From assembly GCF_006715145.1 (NCBI RefSeq), contig NZ_VFMR01000001.1, positions 1,426,001 through 1,490,000 on the forward strand: a stretch of DNA of 64,000 bases, written 5' to 3'. Positions 14,782 through 23,791 of this stretch are shown piece after piece; within the stretch, counting starts at the first letter, position 1, and the number at the start of each line of letters is the position of its first letter. The notes under the pieces are model-generated. The model worked only from the letters and a program-made list of their open reading frames with translations. It did no database searches and had not been told where the DNA came from. This DNA comes from Microbacterium sp. SLBN-146. Lineage in GTDB: Bacteria > Actinomycetota > Actinomycetes > Actinomycetales > Microbacteriaceae. The position numbers and the translations under genes are program-made.

Positions 14782-16959
14782 TCATCCCTCCACGAGGTCG
14801 GCGACGCCGCGCAGGATCTGTGCGATGGCGGCGTCCCGGCTGCGCGACCCCGATCGCGCAGGTGCGCCCTCCGTCGTCGCCGCGCCGGAGGCGACACCCG
14901 GCGCGATGTCCGTAGGACTTCCCTCGGGCGCATCACCCGCGAACGCCGACGCGAGGAACGGGAGATCGCCCCGGGGCGCGACGCCCGTGAACAGCGGATC
15001 CTGTCGCCGGGAGTCGAATCCCTCCGTGATGATCTCGGCGAAGCGCGCGTTGGACACGCGTCCGATGTGAGCCGCGATGAGCGGAGCGACGTGCTTCGTG
15101 AAGTCCCCCTGTCCGTTCGTCTCCCACGCCAGCTGCGTCGGCAAGCACGCCGCGAACTGCACTTCGAGCTGCGCTGTCGGCGTCGGTTCCGGTTCCGGCG
15201 TCACGGGATCCGTCTCGGAGGCGCGCACGAGTGAGAGCGCCTGCTTGCGACCGTTCGGCGCGTCGGCGCCCCGCGCGATCCGGAACTTCGCGACCTCGCC
15301 CGGTGTGAGCTCGACGCTTCGTCCGACGGAGACGACGTCGTCGGAGACGTCGCGGTTGCTCCCGCCCGAGTGGCACGAATCGAAGAAGATCGTGACGGAG
15401 ACCCCGTCGGGGATGAGGTCCCACAGCAGGCCCAGGTCATCGTCGAGGATCAGCGCGCCGCTGCGGAAGTCGACGGGACAGATCGCCTCGTCCTGGCGGT
15501 CGTCTTCGTCGCCGTCGAGATCCGGCGCGTGCGTCCCATGCCCCGCGTACTGCACGACGAGGATGTCGCCCTCACGGGCATTCGTGACGAGCTGGTAGAT
15601 CGAGCCGAGGATCATCTGGCGGGTCGCGTCGCGGTCGGTGAGCGACGTCGCGGTGAAGCCCGCGTCCTCGAGGACCGACGCCCACAGTCGCGAGTCGGCC
15701 ACGGCACCGTGGAGGCGGTCGCCCTCACGCGGATAGGCGTCGATACCGATGCACAGGGCCCGGAGGGTCGTCGAGCCCCGGGAGCCGTCGCCCGTATCGT
15801 CGGGCTCCGGCCACAGGTCGACGCCGCGGGAGCTGCTCGGGAAGGGATGCTTCGCGACGTCGGCGCCGGGCGCGATGCGCAGCAGCGTGCTCTCCATCGT
15901 GGGAGCGTCGTCGTCGAATCCGCCGTGCGATATCGCCGTGCTCGCATCCGGGCGGGGTTTGCGGTTCGGAGTAAGGACGAGATCGCCGCGCGGACCGGCG
16001 AGGAAGCCCATCACCTCGGGGTCGTCTTCGATGTCCTTCGCGAGACCCAGGATCGGTGTGCCGCGGACGGACTCGAACGAGGCGGAGACAAGGTAGAGGA
16101 GCGACTTGCCGTAGATCCTGAAGCAGTTGTCCTCTCGCTCCGCGGCATCCGTCATCGTGAAGATCGTGAGGTTGCCGATCTTGTCCGCGACCGGCAGCAG
16201 CTTCTTCTTGAAGGTGTCGATGCGGACGGCGGGTGCGAGGAAGGTGACGGTCTGGAAGCCCGGGACTCCTTCTTCGAGCGCTGCGGGGATGAGGTGCGAA
16301 TGGAAGATCGACCCGGCGCTGTGACCGACGGCATGGATGCTCACCCTGTCGCCGTTGACGCCCTGGTTGCGCGGCCCCTGCGCCTGCATCCATTCGGAGA
16401 GCTTCCGCACGAAGATCCTGGCTCCGCCGTTGTCGTCGCTCGACGCCGCCGCGTCGAGCTTCATGTCGAGCCATACGTGCTCTCCGCCGAGCGCACGCGC
16501 GCCGATCTCGATGGCGCGATCCTTCGCCTCGTCGAAGAACCCGCGGCTGCCGCCGGCGACGAATCGACCGATGGCGTCCCAGATCGCCGATGCCGCTCCC
16601 GTCTTCCAGACGAAGTGGATGGGGTAGACGCCGTTGGCCTTGAGCCAGGCGACCTGCCGCTCCGCCGTCGCGAATCCCGCCTCCTCATCGACGAGACCAC
16701 CGTGTGCGTAGAGCACGATGGGCACGTGCGCGCCCCGCCGGGAGCGGATGAACGCCGGCAGGTGCGTCGAGAAGATCGCGTCGATGTCGGCCTCGACAGT
16801 GGCGAAATCCGCTTCGCTGCGAGGATCGGGCGTGGGCTCGCGGTCGAGTCGCCCATCGGTCAGGGTGATGACGTGGGGCTTCAGGGCCTTCAGCTGTGTG
16901 CGGGTGAGTCGCGGTGCCCGCGGCTCTGCGGGTGGGGCGACGGCGGGAGCGGTGTTCAC
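14782..16959 (-). CDS. Alpha/beta-hydrolase fused to a caspase-like (C14) protease
   Basis: A 725-residue two-enzyme protein. Residues about 78-350 form a serine alpha/beta hydrolase: oxyanion-type YAHGGLVDE (84-92), nucleophile elbow GHSAG with Ser214, and a candidate catalytic His345 in SHGGFDD. Residues about 395-620 are a metacaspase-type domain: LCIGIDAYP (start of the caspase fold), catalytic His474 in QYAGHGTH and catalytic Cys529 in FFDSCHSGG. The rest is a Pro/Glu-rich link and a helical C-terminus. GTG 16959 has AAAGG seven bases upstream. It lies 45 bases after a CHAT-protease gene, so both are one operon. Caspase-hydrolase and CHAT pairs are known as effectors in bacterial conflict and programmed-death systems. 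A defence or self-digestion role here is inferred, not shown. Confidence 0.85.
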   Translation of the reverse strand: MNTAPAVAPPAEPRAPRLTRTQLKALKPHVITLTDGRLDREPTPDPRSEADFATVEADIDAIFSTHLPAFIRSRRGAHVPIVLYAHGGLVDEEAGFATAERQVAWLKANGVYPIHFVWKTGAASAIWDAIGRFVAGGSRGFFDEAKDRAIEIGARALGGEHVWLDMKLDAAASSDDNGGARIFVRKLSEWMQAQGPRNQGVNGDRVSIHAVGHSAGSIFHSHLIPAALEEGVPGFQTVTFLAPAVRIDTFKKKLLPVADKIGNLTIFTMTDAAEREDNCFRIYGKSLLYLVSASFESVRGTPILGLAKDIEDDPEVMGFLAGPRGDLVLTPNRKPRPDASTAISHGGFDDDAPTMESTLLRIAPGADVAKHPFPSSSRGVDLWPEPDDTGDGSRGSTTLRALCIGIDAYPREGDRLHGAVADSRLWASVLEDAGFTATSLTDRDATRQMILGSIYQLVTNAREGDILVVQYAGHGTHAPDLDGDEDDRQDEAICPVDFRSGALILDDDLGLLWDLIPDGVSVTIFFDSCHSGGSNRDVSDDVVSVGRSVELTPGEVAKFRIARGADAPNGRKQALSLVRASETDPVTPEPEPTPTAQLEVQFAACLPTQLAWETNGQGDFTKHVAPLIAAHIGRVSNARFAEIITEGFDSRRQDPLFTGVAPRGDLPFLASAFAGDAPEGSPTDIAPGVASGAATTEGAPARSGSRSRDAAIAQILRGVADLVEG

Positions 16960-17004
16960 GGGTGGGCCTTTCTGGCGGACGGCTGGTGTGGTCTCGGCGA
17001 GGGA

Positions 17005-19239
17005 TCAGACGGGGACGACGTGTGCGCGGGGATGCGCGTAGGCGACATAGGCGAGCGCCGTGAGGTCGGCGTTCGCGAGCGCCTTGCGACGGGCGAGGAC
17101 CACCGCGCCGGCGACATCGGTGAAGGACAGGGCGTCGTAGAAGTCGCGGACGAACTGACTCGCCGCCTCATCGTCGATCGCCCACGAGCATCCGATCAAC
17201 AGGCCCACGCCGCCGCGGAGGAACGCTTCGGGGAATCCTCCGAGGCCCGGTGCCGACGTGTCCATCCGGCCGACGTCGCACGCGTTGAGGAAGACCATGC
17301 CGCGACTGTCTGCGGCACCCACCATCTGCAGGTCGGGGAGGATCTCCCGCAGCTCGGATGCCGAGTAGCTCGACCCTTGCGGCGGCGTGCCGCTCCGACG
17401 GTAGTTCGCGAACAGGAGGCGTTGATCGGGAGGATCGGCGATCCAGACGCCGTGTCCGCCGAAGTGCAGCAGGTCGAACCCCTCGGAGATGACCTTCGAC
17501 ATCGCCGTCGCATCTCCCGGTCGCACGGCCTTGGCACGGAACACCCGCCGCACGAGCGTCGCTTCGGTCGCGGAGAACGTGAGGCTGAGCCCGCTGTCGC
17601 GGTAGGACGGGCACAGGTACTTCGCTCGCGTGCCCGCGATCTCGATCCGGGTCGGCAGCGCCGTGTTGTAGACCCAGCGCGTCGCACCCCGCATGCCGAG
17701 GAAGCCGTCGATGCTGAGGGGCTGCGCGTTCGCCGATCGATCGGGATCGCTGACGTAGACGAGCTCCCACGGCACGTCGAATTCGCCCGTCGTCTGCACG
17801 ACGAGGCTGTCGAGCCGATCGCGGTGCGTCCACAGCAGGCGCCGCACGCGCAGGGGGAGGAGCTGGCGCGACAGCTCCACGCCGATCGCGCGAAGTTCGT
17901 GCAGCGCGACGTCGACGCGCGTCGGCACGTCGCCGCTCCGATCCTCCTCGAGGCGGGTGCGGAGGGCGTCGATACGCGCATAGGTGCTCGCGATGACGGC
18001 CGCCTTGTCGAGACCGCGCACGACAGCGCGCTCCTGATCGTCGCCGATCTGCACGGCGACATCGAGGGTCGAGCGTCCGCGCGACGTGGACTCGTCGATC
18101 CGCAGGACGGGCAGGACGAGGACGTCGGACTCGGGGTCGCGCGCGTCGGTCGTCGCCGTCGCCCGCTCGCCCCCTGTTCCTCCCCCGATCCGCGTCGTGA
18201 GGCGGAGCGTCGCGAGGGGTGTCTCGCTGCGCTGGCGCACGACGATGGACACTTCGCCCGGTCCGTCGTCCGTCGCCTCGAGGCGGAATCTGCGACGAGC
18301 GGCTCTTGTCGCCAGCAGACGGACGGTGCGCGTCGCTCTTCCGGATGCCAGACGGTAGCCGCGCACAGAGATGCTCACGGTGAGAGGGAGGCGTTCTGCG
18401 ACGGCGATGATACGTCGATCGGCCGCGAACCCGGGGGTCGTGACGATCTCGCTGCGGCTCAGGAGGACATCGAGCGTCACGACGTCCCCCACCAACGCCG
18501 TCCGGGGCATCTCGGCGGCGATGTGGGCCGTCGTCTTCTCCTCGTCCCCGGTCGGTTGTTCGGAAGCCTCCGGGGCCGGGGCAGGGGTCGGGGCCGGGGC
18601 AGGGGGTGGAGATGGGGCTGGAGGTGGAGGTGCGGGTGCGGCGGCGTCGGGAAGCGGCACACGCGACCCGCTCGGCTGTCTCGCGCCGACGTCCGCGTCC
18701 CCGGGCTCGTCAGGGAAGTGCTCGACAGGCAAGTGCTCGGGGAACTCCGCTTCGACAGGGAGGTGCTCGGGGAACTCCGCTTCGACAGGGAAGTGCTCGG
18801 CCTCTTCCGCTCCTTGCGTTTCGACGGCAGCGCCGAAGCCCGGCGGTCCGCCGAACCAGTCCAGACCCGTCGTGACGGCGGCTTCGTCCCTCAGCTCGAG
18901 GACGTGGACGGATGCCGCGCCTTCGCCGGTTTCGAAGACCCATTGCCCCCCGGCATCCGTCGCCCAGGCGGGGATCGCGAATGTCATCGCCGTCGTCCGG
19001 ACGACAGCGAGGAGACGCGTCGCTTCGCGGGGAGTGTCGATCACGAGGGTGACGGCGTCGCCGGAACGGTCCGTCCGCACGACCTCGAAGGTCACGAGGA
19101 CCGTTGCGTCGACGAGCCACGGGAGTCCGAGCTGCAGGAGCGTCCATGCGTGTGACGTCGGCACGTGCACGAGTGCCGGTCCGTCGATCGCGATCGTGAC
19201 GGCTCCGACCTGCTGCGGCGACTCCGTTGGAACGCGCAT
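17005..19239 (-). CDS. CHAT-domain cysteine protease with beta-rich N-terminal domains
   Basis: A 744-residue protein ending in a CHAT (caspase HetF-associated) protease domain. The catalytic dyad is visible as His596 in LLHFGGHGVW and Cys654 in VFLNACDVGRMD, with an earlier CHAT-type strand EFDVPWELVYV (486-496). Residues 1-125 and 245-350 are beta-rich domains without a recognised family. Between them lie a 10-residue tandem repeat (PVEAEFPEHL, from a 30-bp DNA repeat at about 18717-18808) and a Pro/Ala-rich tether (196-228). Start 19239 has GGGGAAG seven bases upstream; longer frames run into the promoter region. It is the first gene of a two-gene operon with the hydrolase-caspase protein, which may be its proteolytic target or co-effector. 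No signal peptide or membrane helix is seen. Confidence 0.85.
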   Translation of the reverse strand: MRVPTESPQQVGAVTIAIDGPALVHVPTSHAWTLLQLGLPWLVDATVLVTFEVVRTDRSGDAVTLVIDTPREATRLLAVVRTTAMTFAIPAWATDAGGQWVFETGEGAASVHVLELRDEAAVTTGLDWFGGPPGFGAAVETQGAEEAEHFPVEAEFPEHLPVEAEFPEHLPVEHFPDEPGDADVGARQPSGSRVPLPDAAAPAPPPPAPSPPPAPAPTPAPAPEASEQPTGDEEKTTAHIAAEMPRTALVGDVVTLDVLLSRSEIVTTPGFAADRRIIAVAERLPLTVSISVRGYRLASGRATRTVRLLATRAARRRFRLEATDDGPGEVSIVVRQRSETPLATLRLTTRIGGGTGGERATATTDARDPESDVLVLPVLRIDESTSRGRSTLDVAVQIGDDQERAVVRGLDKAAVIASTYARIDALRTRLEEDRSGDVPTRVDVALHELRAIGVELSRQLLPLRVRRLLWTHRDRLDSLVVQTTGEFDVPWELVYVSDPDRSANAQPLSIDGFLGMRGATRWVYNTALPTRIEIAGTRAKYLCPSYRDSGLSLTFSATEATLVRRVFRAKAVRPGDATAMSKVISEGFDLLHFGGHGVWIADPPDQRLLFANYRRSGTPPQGSSYSASELREILPDLQMVGAADSRGMVFLNACDVGRMDTSAPGLGGFPEAFLRGGVGLLIGCSWAIDDEAASQFVRDFYDALSFTDVAGAVVLARRKALANADLTALAYVAYAHPRAHVVPV

Positions 19240-19300
19240 CGGCGTCTTCCCCACTGTCCCAGTGGCCGCCGATTCTGCCCGGACGCGGTGGCCTGACCGC

Positions 19301-19306
19301 ATCATA
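19301..19306 (-). promoter_or_regulatory. Likely -10 box of the CHAT-caspase operon
   Basis: On the minus strand the hexamer reads TATGAT, 62 bases upstream of the CHAT start. With a 17-base spacer the -35 position holds a poor match (TGGCGC), part of the palindrome TGGCGCGCCA. A repressor or activator could act there. The candidate ncRNA promoter points the other way, about 60 bases further upstream. Confidence 0.4.
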
Positions 19307-19471
19307 GGGGCGCAGCGCTTGGCGCGCCAGAGCCTCGGCGGTCGGTTGCGACACCCCTGAACACATAAGATCAGGGCTGGGCCTGTTTCAGAGGACCCGC
19401 TGCCACGTGTCCCCAGCACGCAGATCAGGCCGTCCCCCAGCGGTCGGCGGCGGCATGGCAGGCCTTACGTG

Positions 19472-19513
19472 CCCCCTCGAGTTGTTCAGCGCCAACTGAT
19501 CAACTCGAGGGGG
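19472..19513. repeat. 18-bp inverted repeat inside the candidate ncRNA
   Basis: CCCCCTCGAGTTGTTCAG pairs with CTGATCAACTCGAGGGGG around a six-base loop with a single mismatch. The outer 13 base pairs are perfect. It is not followed by a T-tract on the plus strand and is therefore more likely a structural element of a transcript or a protein-binding cruciform than a terminator. Confidence 0.7.
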
Positions 19514-19652
19514 TCACCAGACAGCGTCCCAGTCGCTGTCTGAAAGCCGTCGTGAACCCCGCCAGAGGTACAGTGATCCCCAACGTGCAACGTGACCGGT
19601 TCCCCCAGGACGCCGGCCAGCCCCAGCTGCTCTGACGACACTACATCTTGAA

Positions 19653-19687
19653 GCCATGTCCACCAAATGGTGGACATGGCCTTTTTT
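19653..19687 (+). terminator. Strong intrinsic terminator
   Basis: GCCATGTCCACCA (19653-19665) pairs perfectly with TGGTGGACATGGC (19668-19680), followed by CTTTTTT. It is a textbook Rho-independent terminator for a plus-strand transcript starting somewhere between the CHAT gene and here. It lies 170 bases upstream of the synthetase start, so either an independent RNA ends here or the synthetase mRNA is attenuated. Confidence 0.9.
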
Positions 19688-19858
19688 GTGACATGTTTTC
19701 GAACGCCTGTCGACGCGCTGAGGAATGGCCGGTCGAGGCCGATTCGTCACCGCCCGGCCGACTGTTCGCGTGCCGTTCCTCCCGCACCTGTAATCTGTGC
19801 GCCGCAGGTCGATCGATGCGTCGCGATCCACGGACCGCACGACGAGGAGGAGGGGGAC

Positions 19859-22800
19859 ATGGCCTTCGTACCGGACGCCTCCGTGCAAGAGACTTTCGAT
19901 CGCGCCGACGCGGCGCCCCCGGCGCGCACGCTCGTCGACATCTTGCGGGCGACCGCCGCGCAGCATCCTGAGGCGTCCGCGCTCGAGGATGCCGCGGGGG
20001 CACTGAGCTATCGGGAGCTTCTCGCCGCCGTGTGGCGCACCGCGGCGCGCCTGCATGAGAACGGCGTGCGTGTGGGCGACCGTATCGGCGTCCGGATGCC
20101 GTCGGGCGACCGCGAGCTGTACATCGCGATCCTCGGCATCATCGCCGCGGGAGCCGCGTACGTCCCGGTCGACGCCGACGACCCTCAGGAGCGTGCAGAT
20201 CTCGTCTTCGGGGAAGCGCGAGTGCGCGGTGTCATCGGAGCGGCGGGGGTGTATCGCGACTCTTCGGGCGACGAACGCCCGGGACTCTTCGCGGGTGCGC
20301 CGCCCCACCCGAATACGAGTGCCCTCCCCATCGTCGCCCCACCGGGTGTCGACGACGACGCCTGGATCATCTTCACGTCGGGATCCACCGGCGTTCCGAA
20401 GGGCGTCGCCGTGACGCACCGATCGGCGGCGGCGTTCGTCGACGCCGAGGCGAGGCTCTTCCTGCAGGACGCACCGCTCGGACCCGGCGACCGCGTCCTG
20501 GCGGGGCTGTCCGTCGCGTTCGACGCCTCCTGTGAGGAGATGTGGCTCGCGTGGCGCCACGGGGCGTGCCTCGTGCCTGCCCCTCGAGCGCTCGTGCGCT
20601 CGGGGGAGGACCTCGGGCCGTGGCTCGTCGGCCACGGGATCACGGTCGTCTCGACCGTCCCGACGCTCGCGGCCCTGTGGCCGCAGGATGCCATCGAGAA
20701 CATCCGGCTGCTCATCTTCGGCGGCGAGGCGCTGCCGCCGGAGCTCGCGGCCCGGCTCGTCGCGGACGAGCGCGAGGTGTGGAACACCTACGGCCCGACC
20801 GAGGCGACGGTCGTCGCGTGCGCCGCTCGAATGGACGGCACGACCCCCGTGCGCATCGGCCTGCCGTTGGACGGCTGGGCGCTCGCCGTCGTCGATTCCG
20901 AGGGGCAGCGGGTCGCCGACGGCGACGTGGGCGAGCTCATCATCGGCGGTGTGGGGCTCGCACGCTACCTCGATCCCGCGAAGGACGCCGAGAAGTACGC
21001 GCCGTACCCCACGCTCGGGTGGGACCGCGCGTATCGGTCGGGCGACCTCGTGCGCGCGGATCCCGAGGGGCTCGTCTTCCAGGGACGCGCCGACGACCAG
21101 GTGAAGATCGGCGGTCGTCGCATCGAGCTCGGCGAGATCGAGTCGGCGCTGCAGTCGCTCACATCGGTCTCTGCGGCGACGGTGGTCGTGCAGAAGACGG
21201 ATGCCGGAGTGTCCCTCCTCGTCGGCTATGTCGTCCCTGCCGACGGGTTCGACCGCACGCGCGCGCGGCGCGAACTCTCCGACGTGCTGCCCGCGCCGCT
21301 CATCCCTCTCCTCGCCGTCATGGACGATCTGCCCGTCCGGACGTCCGGCAAGGTCGACAAGGCGGCGCTGCCGTGGCCGCTCGAGTCCTCCGACGGCGAC
21401 TCGAACCTCAGCGGTACGGCGGCGTGGCTCGCCGAGCAGTGGGCTGCCGTCCTCGGGACCCGCCCCGTCGACGAGCGATCGGACTTCTTCGAGCTCGGGG
21501 GCGGATCCCTCGCGGCAGCGCAGCTGGTGTCGCGCATCCGCGCCCGTGCACCGGAGTTCACGATGGCCGACGTGTACGACCTCCCGCGCCTGCGTCAGAT
21601 GGCCGATGCCGTCGAAGCGGCGGGCGAGGAGGCGCCGACCAACTTCACGCGGGCGACTCCCACCCCGCGCGTCATGCAGTGGGTGCAGACGCTCGCCGGC
21701 ATCCCGCTGTTCATCCTGAGCGGCGCGCGCTGGGTCGTGTGGCTCCTCACCGCCAGCTGGATCCTGCAGTCCCTCCCCGGGTTCTCCTTCCTGCCGGAGG
21801 CGCCGGCGTGGCTCGTCGTGACAGGTCTTCTCGTCTTCGCGACGCCGTTCGGACGCATGGCGCTGACGGCGGGCCTCGCGCGACTGCTCCTGGCCGGCGT
21901 CCGGCCCGGCGACTACGCGCGCGGGGGCGGTGTGCACCTGCGGCTCTGGCTCGCCGAGCAGGTGTCGCGCCAGATCGACCCCGTCGGCCTCGCGGGTGCC
22001 CCATGGATCGCCGTCTATGCGCGCGTCCTCGGGGCGAAGATCGGCCGCGGCGTCGACCTCCATACGCTTCCGCCCGTCACGGGGATGCTCGAAGTCGGAT
22101 CGGGAGCCGCCATCGAACCCGAGGTCGACCTGACGGGATATTGGATCGACGGTGACACGGTCCGCATCGGCGGCATCCGGATCGGTGCGGGCGCGACCGT
22201 CGGGGCGCGATCGACCCTCGCGCCGGGCACGAAGATCGGCCGCGACGCCGAGATCGCGCCGGGATCCGCCGTCTTCGGACGCGTGCGGGCCGGTCAACGC
22301 TGGGCCGGGTCGCCCGCCGTGCGCGTCGGGGGCCGCTCGACGCCCCTCGCGCCGACGGCGCCGCCCAAGCGCCTCCGCTGGCTGTGGGCGTACGGCATCT
22401 CCTCGACCCTCCTCGGGCTTCTTCCGATCCTGTCCTTCGCGCTCGGTGGTCTCGTCCTCGCGCAGGGCTTCCGCGGCGCGGAATCGCTCTCGCAGGCGAT
22501 CCCGGGGGCGCTCGTCATGCTCGTGCCCGCGACCCTCACGGTGGGTGTCGCGTTCGCGGGATCCGTCGTTCTCCTCGTGCGGCTGCTGTCGATCGGGCTC
22601 GTCGAGGGGATCCACCCCGTCCACGGTCGCATCGCCTGGCAGGCGTGGTCGACCGAGCGACTTCTGGACTCCGCCCGGACGATTCTCTTCCCGCTCTACT
22701 CGAGTCTCTTCACGCCCATCTGGCTCCGGATGCTGGGTGCCACCGTCGGACGTGAGGTCGAGGCATCCACCGTCCTTCTCCTTCCCTCGATGACGACGAT

Positions 22801-23791
22801 CGACGACGGCGCCTTCCTCGCCGACGACACGATGGTCGGAACGTACGAACTGGGTGGGGGATGGATGCGCCTCGGCCACGCCCGGATCGGCAAGCGCGCC
22901 TTCCTCGGCAATTCCGGCATGGCATCCGCCGGCCATCGCGTGCCCAAGGACGGACTCGTCGCCGTGCTGTCCGTCGCGCCCGCGAAATCGAAGGCGGGAT
23001 CGTCGTGGCTCGGTTCGCCCGCCGTGCGGCTGCGCCGCGTCGTGAACGACTCCGATCTCGAACGCACCTACCGGCCGCGCGCGGGACTTCGCGTCGCGCG
23101 TGCGCTGTGGGAACTGTGCCGCATCGTGCCGGTCGTCGTGACGTGCGCGATCGGCCTCGGCGTCGTCTTCGCTCTCGCGTGGCTCGTCGAAGCGGCGAAC
23201 CTCGGCGTCGCGATCCTCCTCTCCGGCGCCGTCCTCCTCGCGGCGGGGGCGCTCGCGGCGGGCATCACGACCGTCGCGAAATGGGCGTTCGTGGGCGTCA
23301 TCCGTCCCGGCGAGCATCCGCTCTGGTCGAGCTTCGTCTGGCGTACCGAAGTGTCCGACACGTTCACCGAGATGGTGGCGGCGCCGTGGTTCGCCAACTC
23401 CGCCGCCGGGACGCCCGCCCTCGCGCTGTGGCTGCGCTCGCTCGGCGCGAAGATCGGCACGGGGGTCTGGACGGACAGCTACTGGCTGCCCGAACCTGAC
23501 CTCGTGACCCTCGGCGACGGCGCGACGGTCAACCGTGGATGTGTCGTTCAGACGCATCTGTTCCATGATCGAGTCATGAGCATCGACACGGTGACCCTCG
23601 AGCCGGGGGCGACTCTCGGCCCGCACAGCGTCATCCTCCCCGCTGCGACGATCGGATCCGACGCGACCGTCGGTCCCGCCTCGCTCGTCATGCGAGGCGA
23701 GTCGGTGCCGGTGGGAAGCCGCTGGAGCGGCAACCCCATCGGCCCCTGGCGGGCGGTGAAGGTCCGGGCGTATCAGACGACCGTCGAGTGA
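19859..23791 (+). CDS. Pls/PosA-type single-module peptide synthetase (A-T-membrane C-terminus)
   Basis: A 1310-residue member of the NRPS-like group that includes epsilon-poly-L-lysine synthetase. The adenylation domain (about 25-500) shows IIFTSGSTGVPKG near 170, NTYGPTEATVV, YRSGDLV and RADDQVKIGGRRIELGEIE. A carrier domain follows, with the phosphopantetheine serine Ser550 in FFELGGGSLAA. The C-terminal 720 residues alternate hydrophobic helices with three soluble lobes containing left-handed beta-helix hexapeptides (for example IGAGATVGARSTLAPG), as expected for this family, where they form the chain-building unit. ATG 19859 follows GGAGGGGGA. It overlaps the aminopeptidase gene by one base, and a phosphopantetheinyl transferase is encoded just beyond. 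Product unknown: a homo-oligomer of an amino acid, or a peptide-capped metabolite. The residue selected by the A domain cannot be read reliably by eye. Confidence 0.88.
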   Translation: MAFVPDASVQETFDRADAAPPARTLVDILRATAAQHPEASALEDAAGALSYRELLAAVWRTAARLHENGVRVGDRIGVRMPSGDRELYIAILGIIAAGAAYVPVDADDPQERADLVFGEARVRGVIGAAGVYRDSSGDERPGLFAGAPPHPNTSALPIVAPPGVDDDAWIIFTSGSTGVPKGVAVTHRSAAAFVDAEARLFLQDAPLGPGDRVLAGLSVAFDASCEEMWLAWRHGACLVPAPRALVRSGEDLGPWLVGHGITVVSTVPTLAALWPQDAIENIRLLIFGGEALPPELAARLVADEREVWNTYGPTEATVVACAARMDGTTPVRIGLPLDGWALAVVDSEGQRVADGDVGELIIGGVGLARYLDPAKDAEKYAPYPTLGWDRAYRSGDLVRADPEGLVFQGRADDQVKIGGRRIELGEIESALQSLTSVSAATVVVQKTDAGVSLLVGYVVPADGFDRTRARRELSDVLPAPLIPLLAVMDDLPVRTSGKVDKAALPWPLESSDGDSNLSGTAAWLAEQWAAVLGTRPVDERSDFFELGGGSLAAAQLVSRIRARAPEFTMADVYDLPRLRQMADAVEAAGEEAPTNFTRATPTPRVMQWVQTLAGIPLFILSGARWVVWLLTASWILQSLPGFSFLPEAPAWLVVTGLLVFATPFGRMALTAGLARLLLAGVRPGDYARGGGVHLRLWLAEQVSRQIDPVGLAGAPWIAVYARVLGAKIGRGVDLHTLPPVTGMLEVGSGAAIEPEVDLTGYWIDGDTVRIGGIRIGAGATVGARSTLAPGTKIGRDAEIAPGSAVFGRVRAGQRWAGSPAVRVGGRSTPLAPTAPPKRLRWLWAYGISSTLLGLLPILSFALGGLVLAQGFRGAESLSQAIPGALVMLVPATLTVGVAFAGSVVLLVRLLSIGLVEGIHPVHGRIAWQAWSTERLLDSARTILFPLYSSLFTPIWLRMLGATVGREVEASTVLLLPSMTTIDDGAFLADDTMVGTYELGGGWMRLGHARIGKRAFLGNSGMASAGHRVPKDGLVAVLSVAPAKSKAGSSWLGSPAVRLRRVVNDSDLERTYRPRAGLRVARALWELCRIVPVVVTCAIGLGVVFALAWLVEAANLGVAILLSGAVLLAAGALAAGITTVAKWAFVGVIRPGEHPLWSSFVWRTEVSDTFTEMVAAPWFANSAAGTPALALWLRSLGAKIGTGVWTDSYWLPEPDLVTLGDGATVNRGCVVQTHLFHDRVMSIDTVTLEPGATLGPHSVILPAATIGSDATVGPASLVMRGESVPVGSRWSGNPIGPWRAVKVRAYQTTVE

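Larger units (their letters stand above)
19366..19687 (+). ncRNA. Candidate structured small RNA (about 310 nt)
   Basis: A 619-base intergenic region carries strong RNA-structure signals on the plus strand. A -10-like TAAGAT lies at 19366-19371, although the -35 match is poor (TTGCGA at a short 14-base spacing). An 18-bp hairpin with one mismatch follows (arms 19472-19489 and 19496-19513). The region ends in a 13-bp perfect stem plus six Ts (19653-19687), a rare consensus intrinsic terminator for this GC content. The predicted transcript is 305-310 nt. No frame across it codes convincingly. It shows none of the hallmark motifs of tmRNA, RNase P RNA or SRP RNA. A 6S/Ms1-like regulatory RNA or an unknown class is possible, and a leader of the synthetase gene with an attenuator cannot be excluded. 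Confidence 0.45.

Noticed and set aside
15370..19155. A 1261-codon open frame on the plus strand across the CHAT-caspase operon
   Set aside because: It is antisense to two proteins with intact catalytic motifs; its translation is rich in Arg/Asp/Val without domains, as expected for the complement of GC-rich codons.
19366..19687. tmRNA, RNase P RNA or SRP RNA
   Set aside because: The hallmark tag-peptide frame, the GAGGAAAGTC-type core and the SRP GGAA tetraloop motif were looked for and not seen.
19514..23626. A 1370-codon open frame on the minus strand over the peptide synthetase
   Set aside because: Antisense shadow of a clear A-T synthetase; no domain, start site or Shine-Dalgarno.
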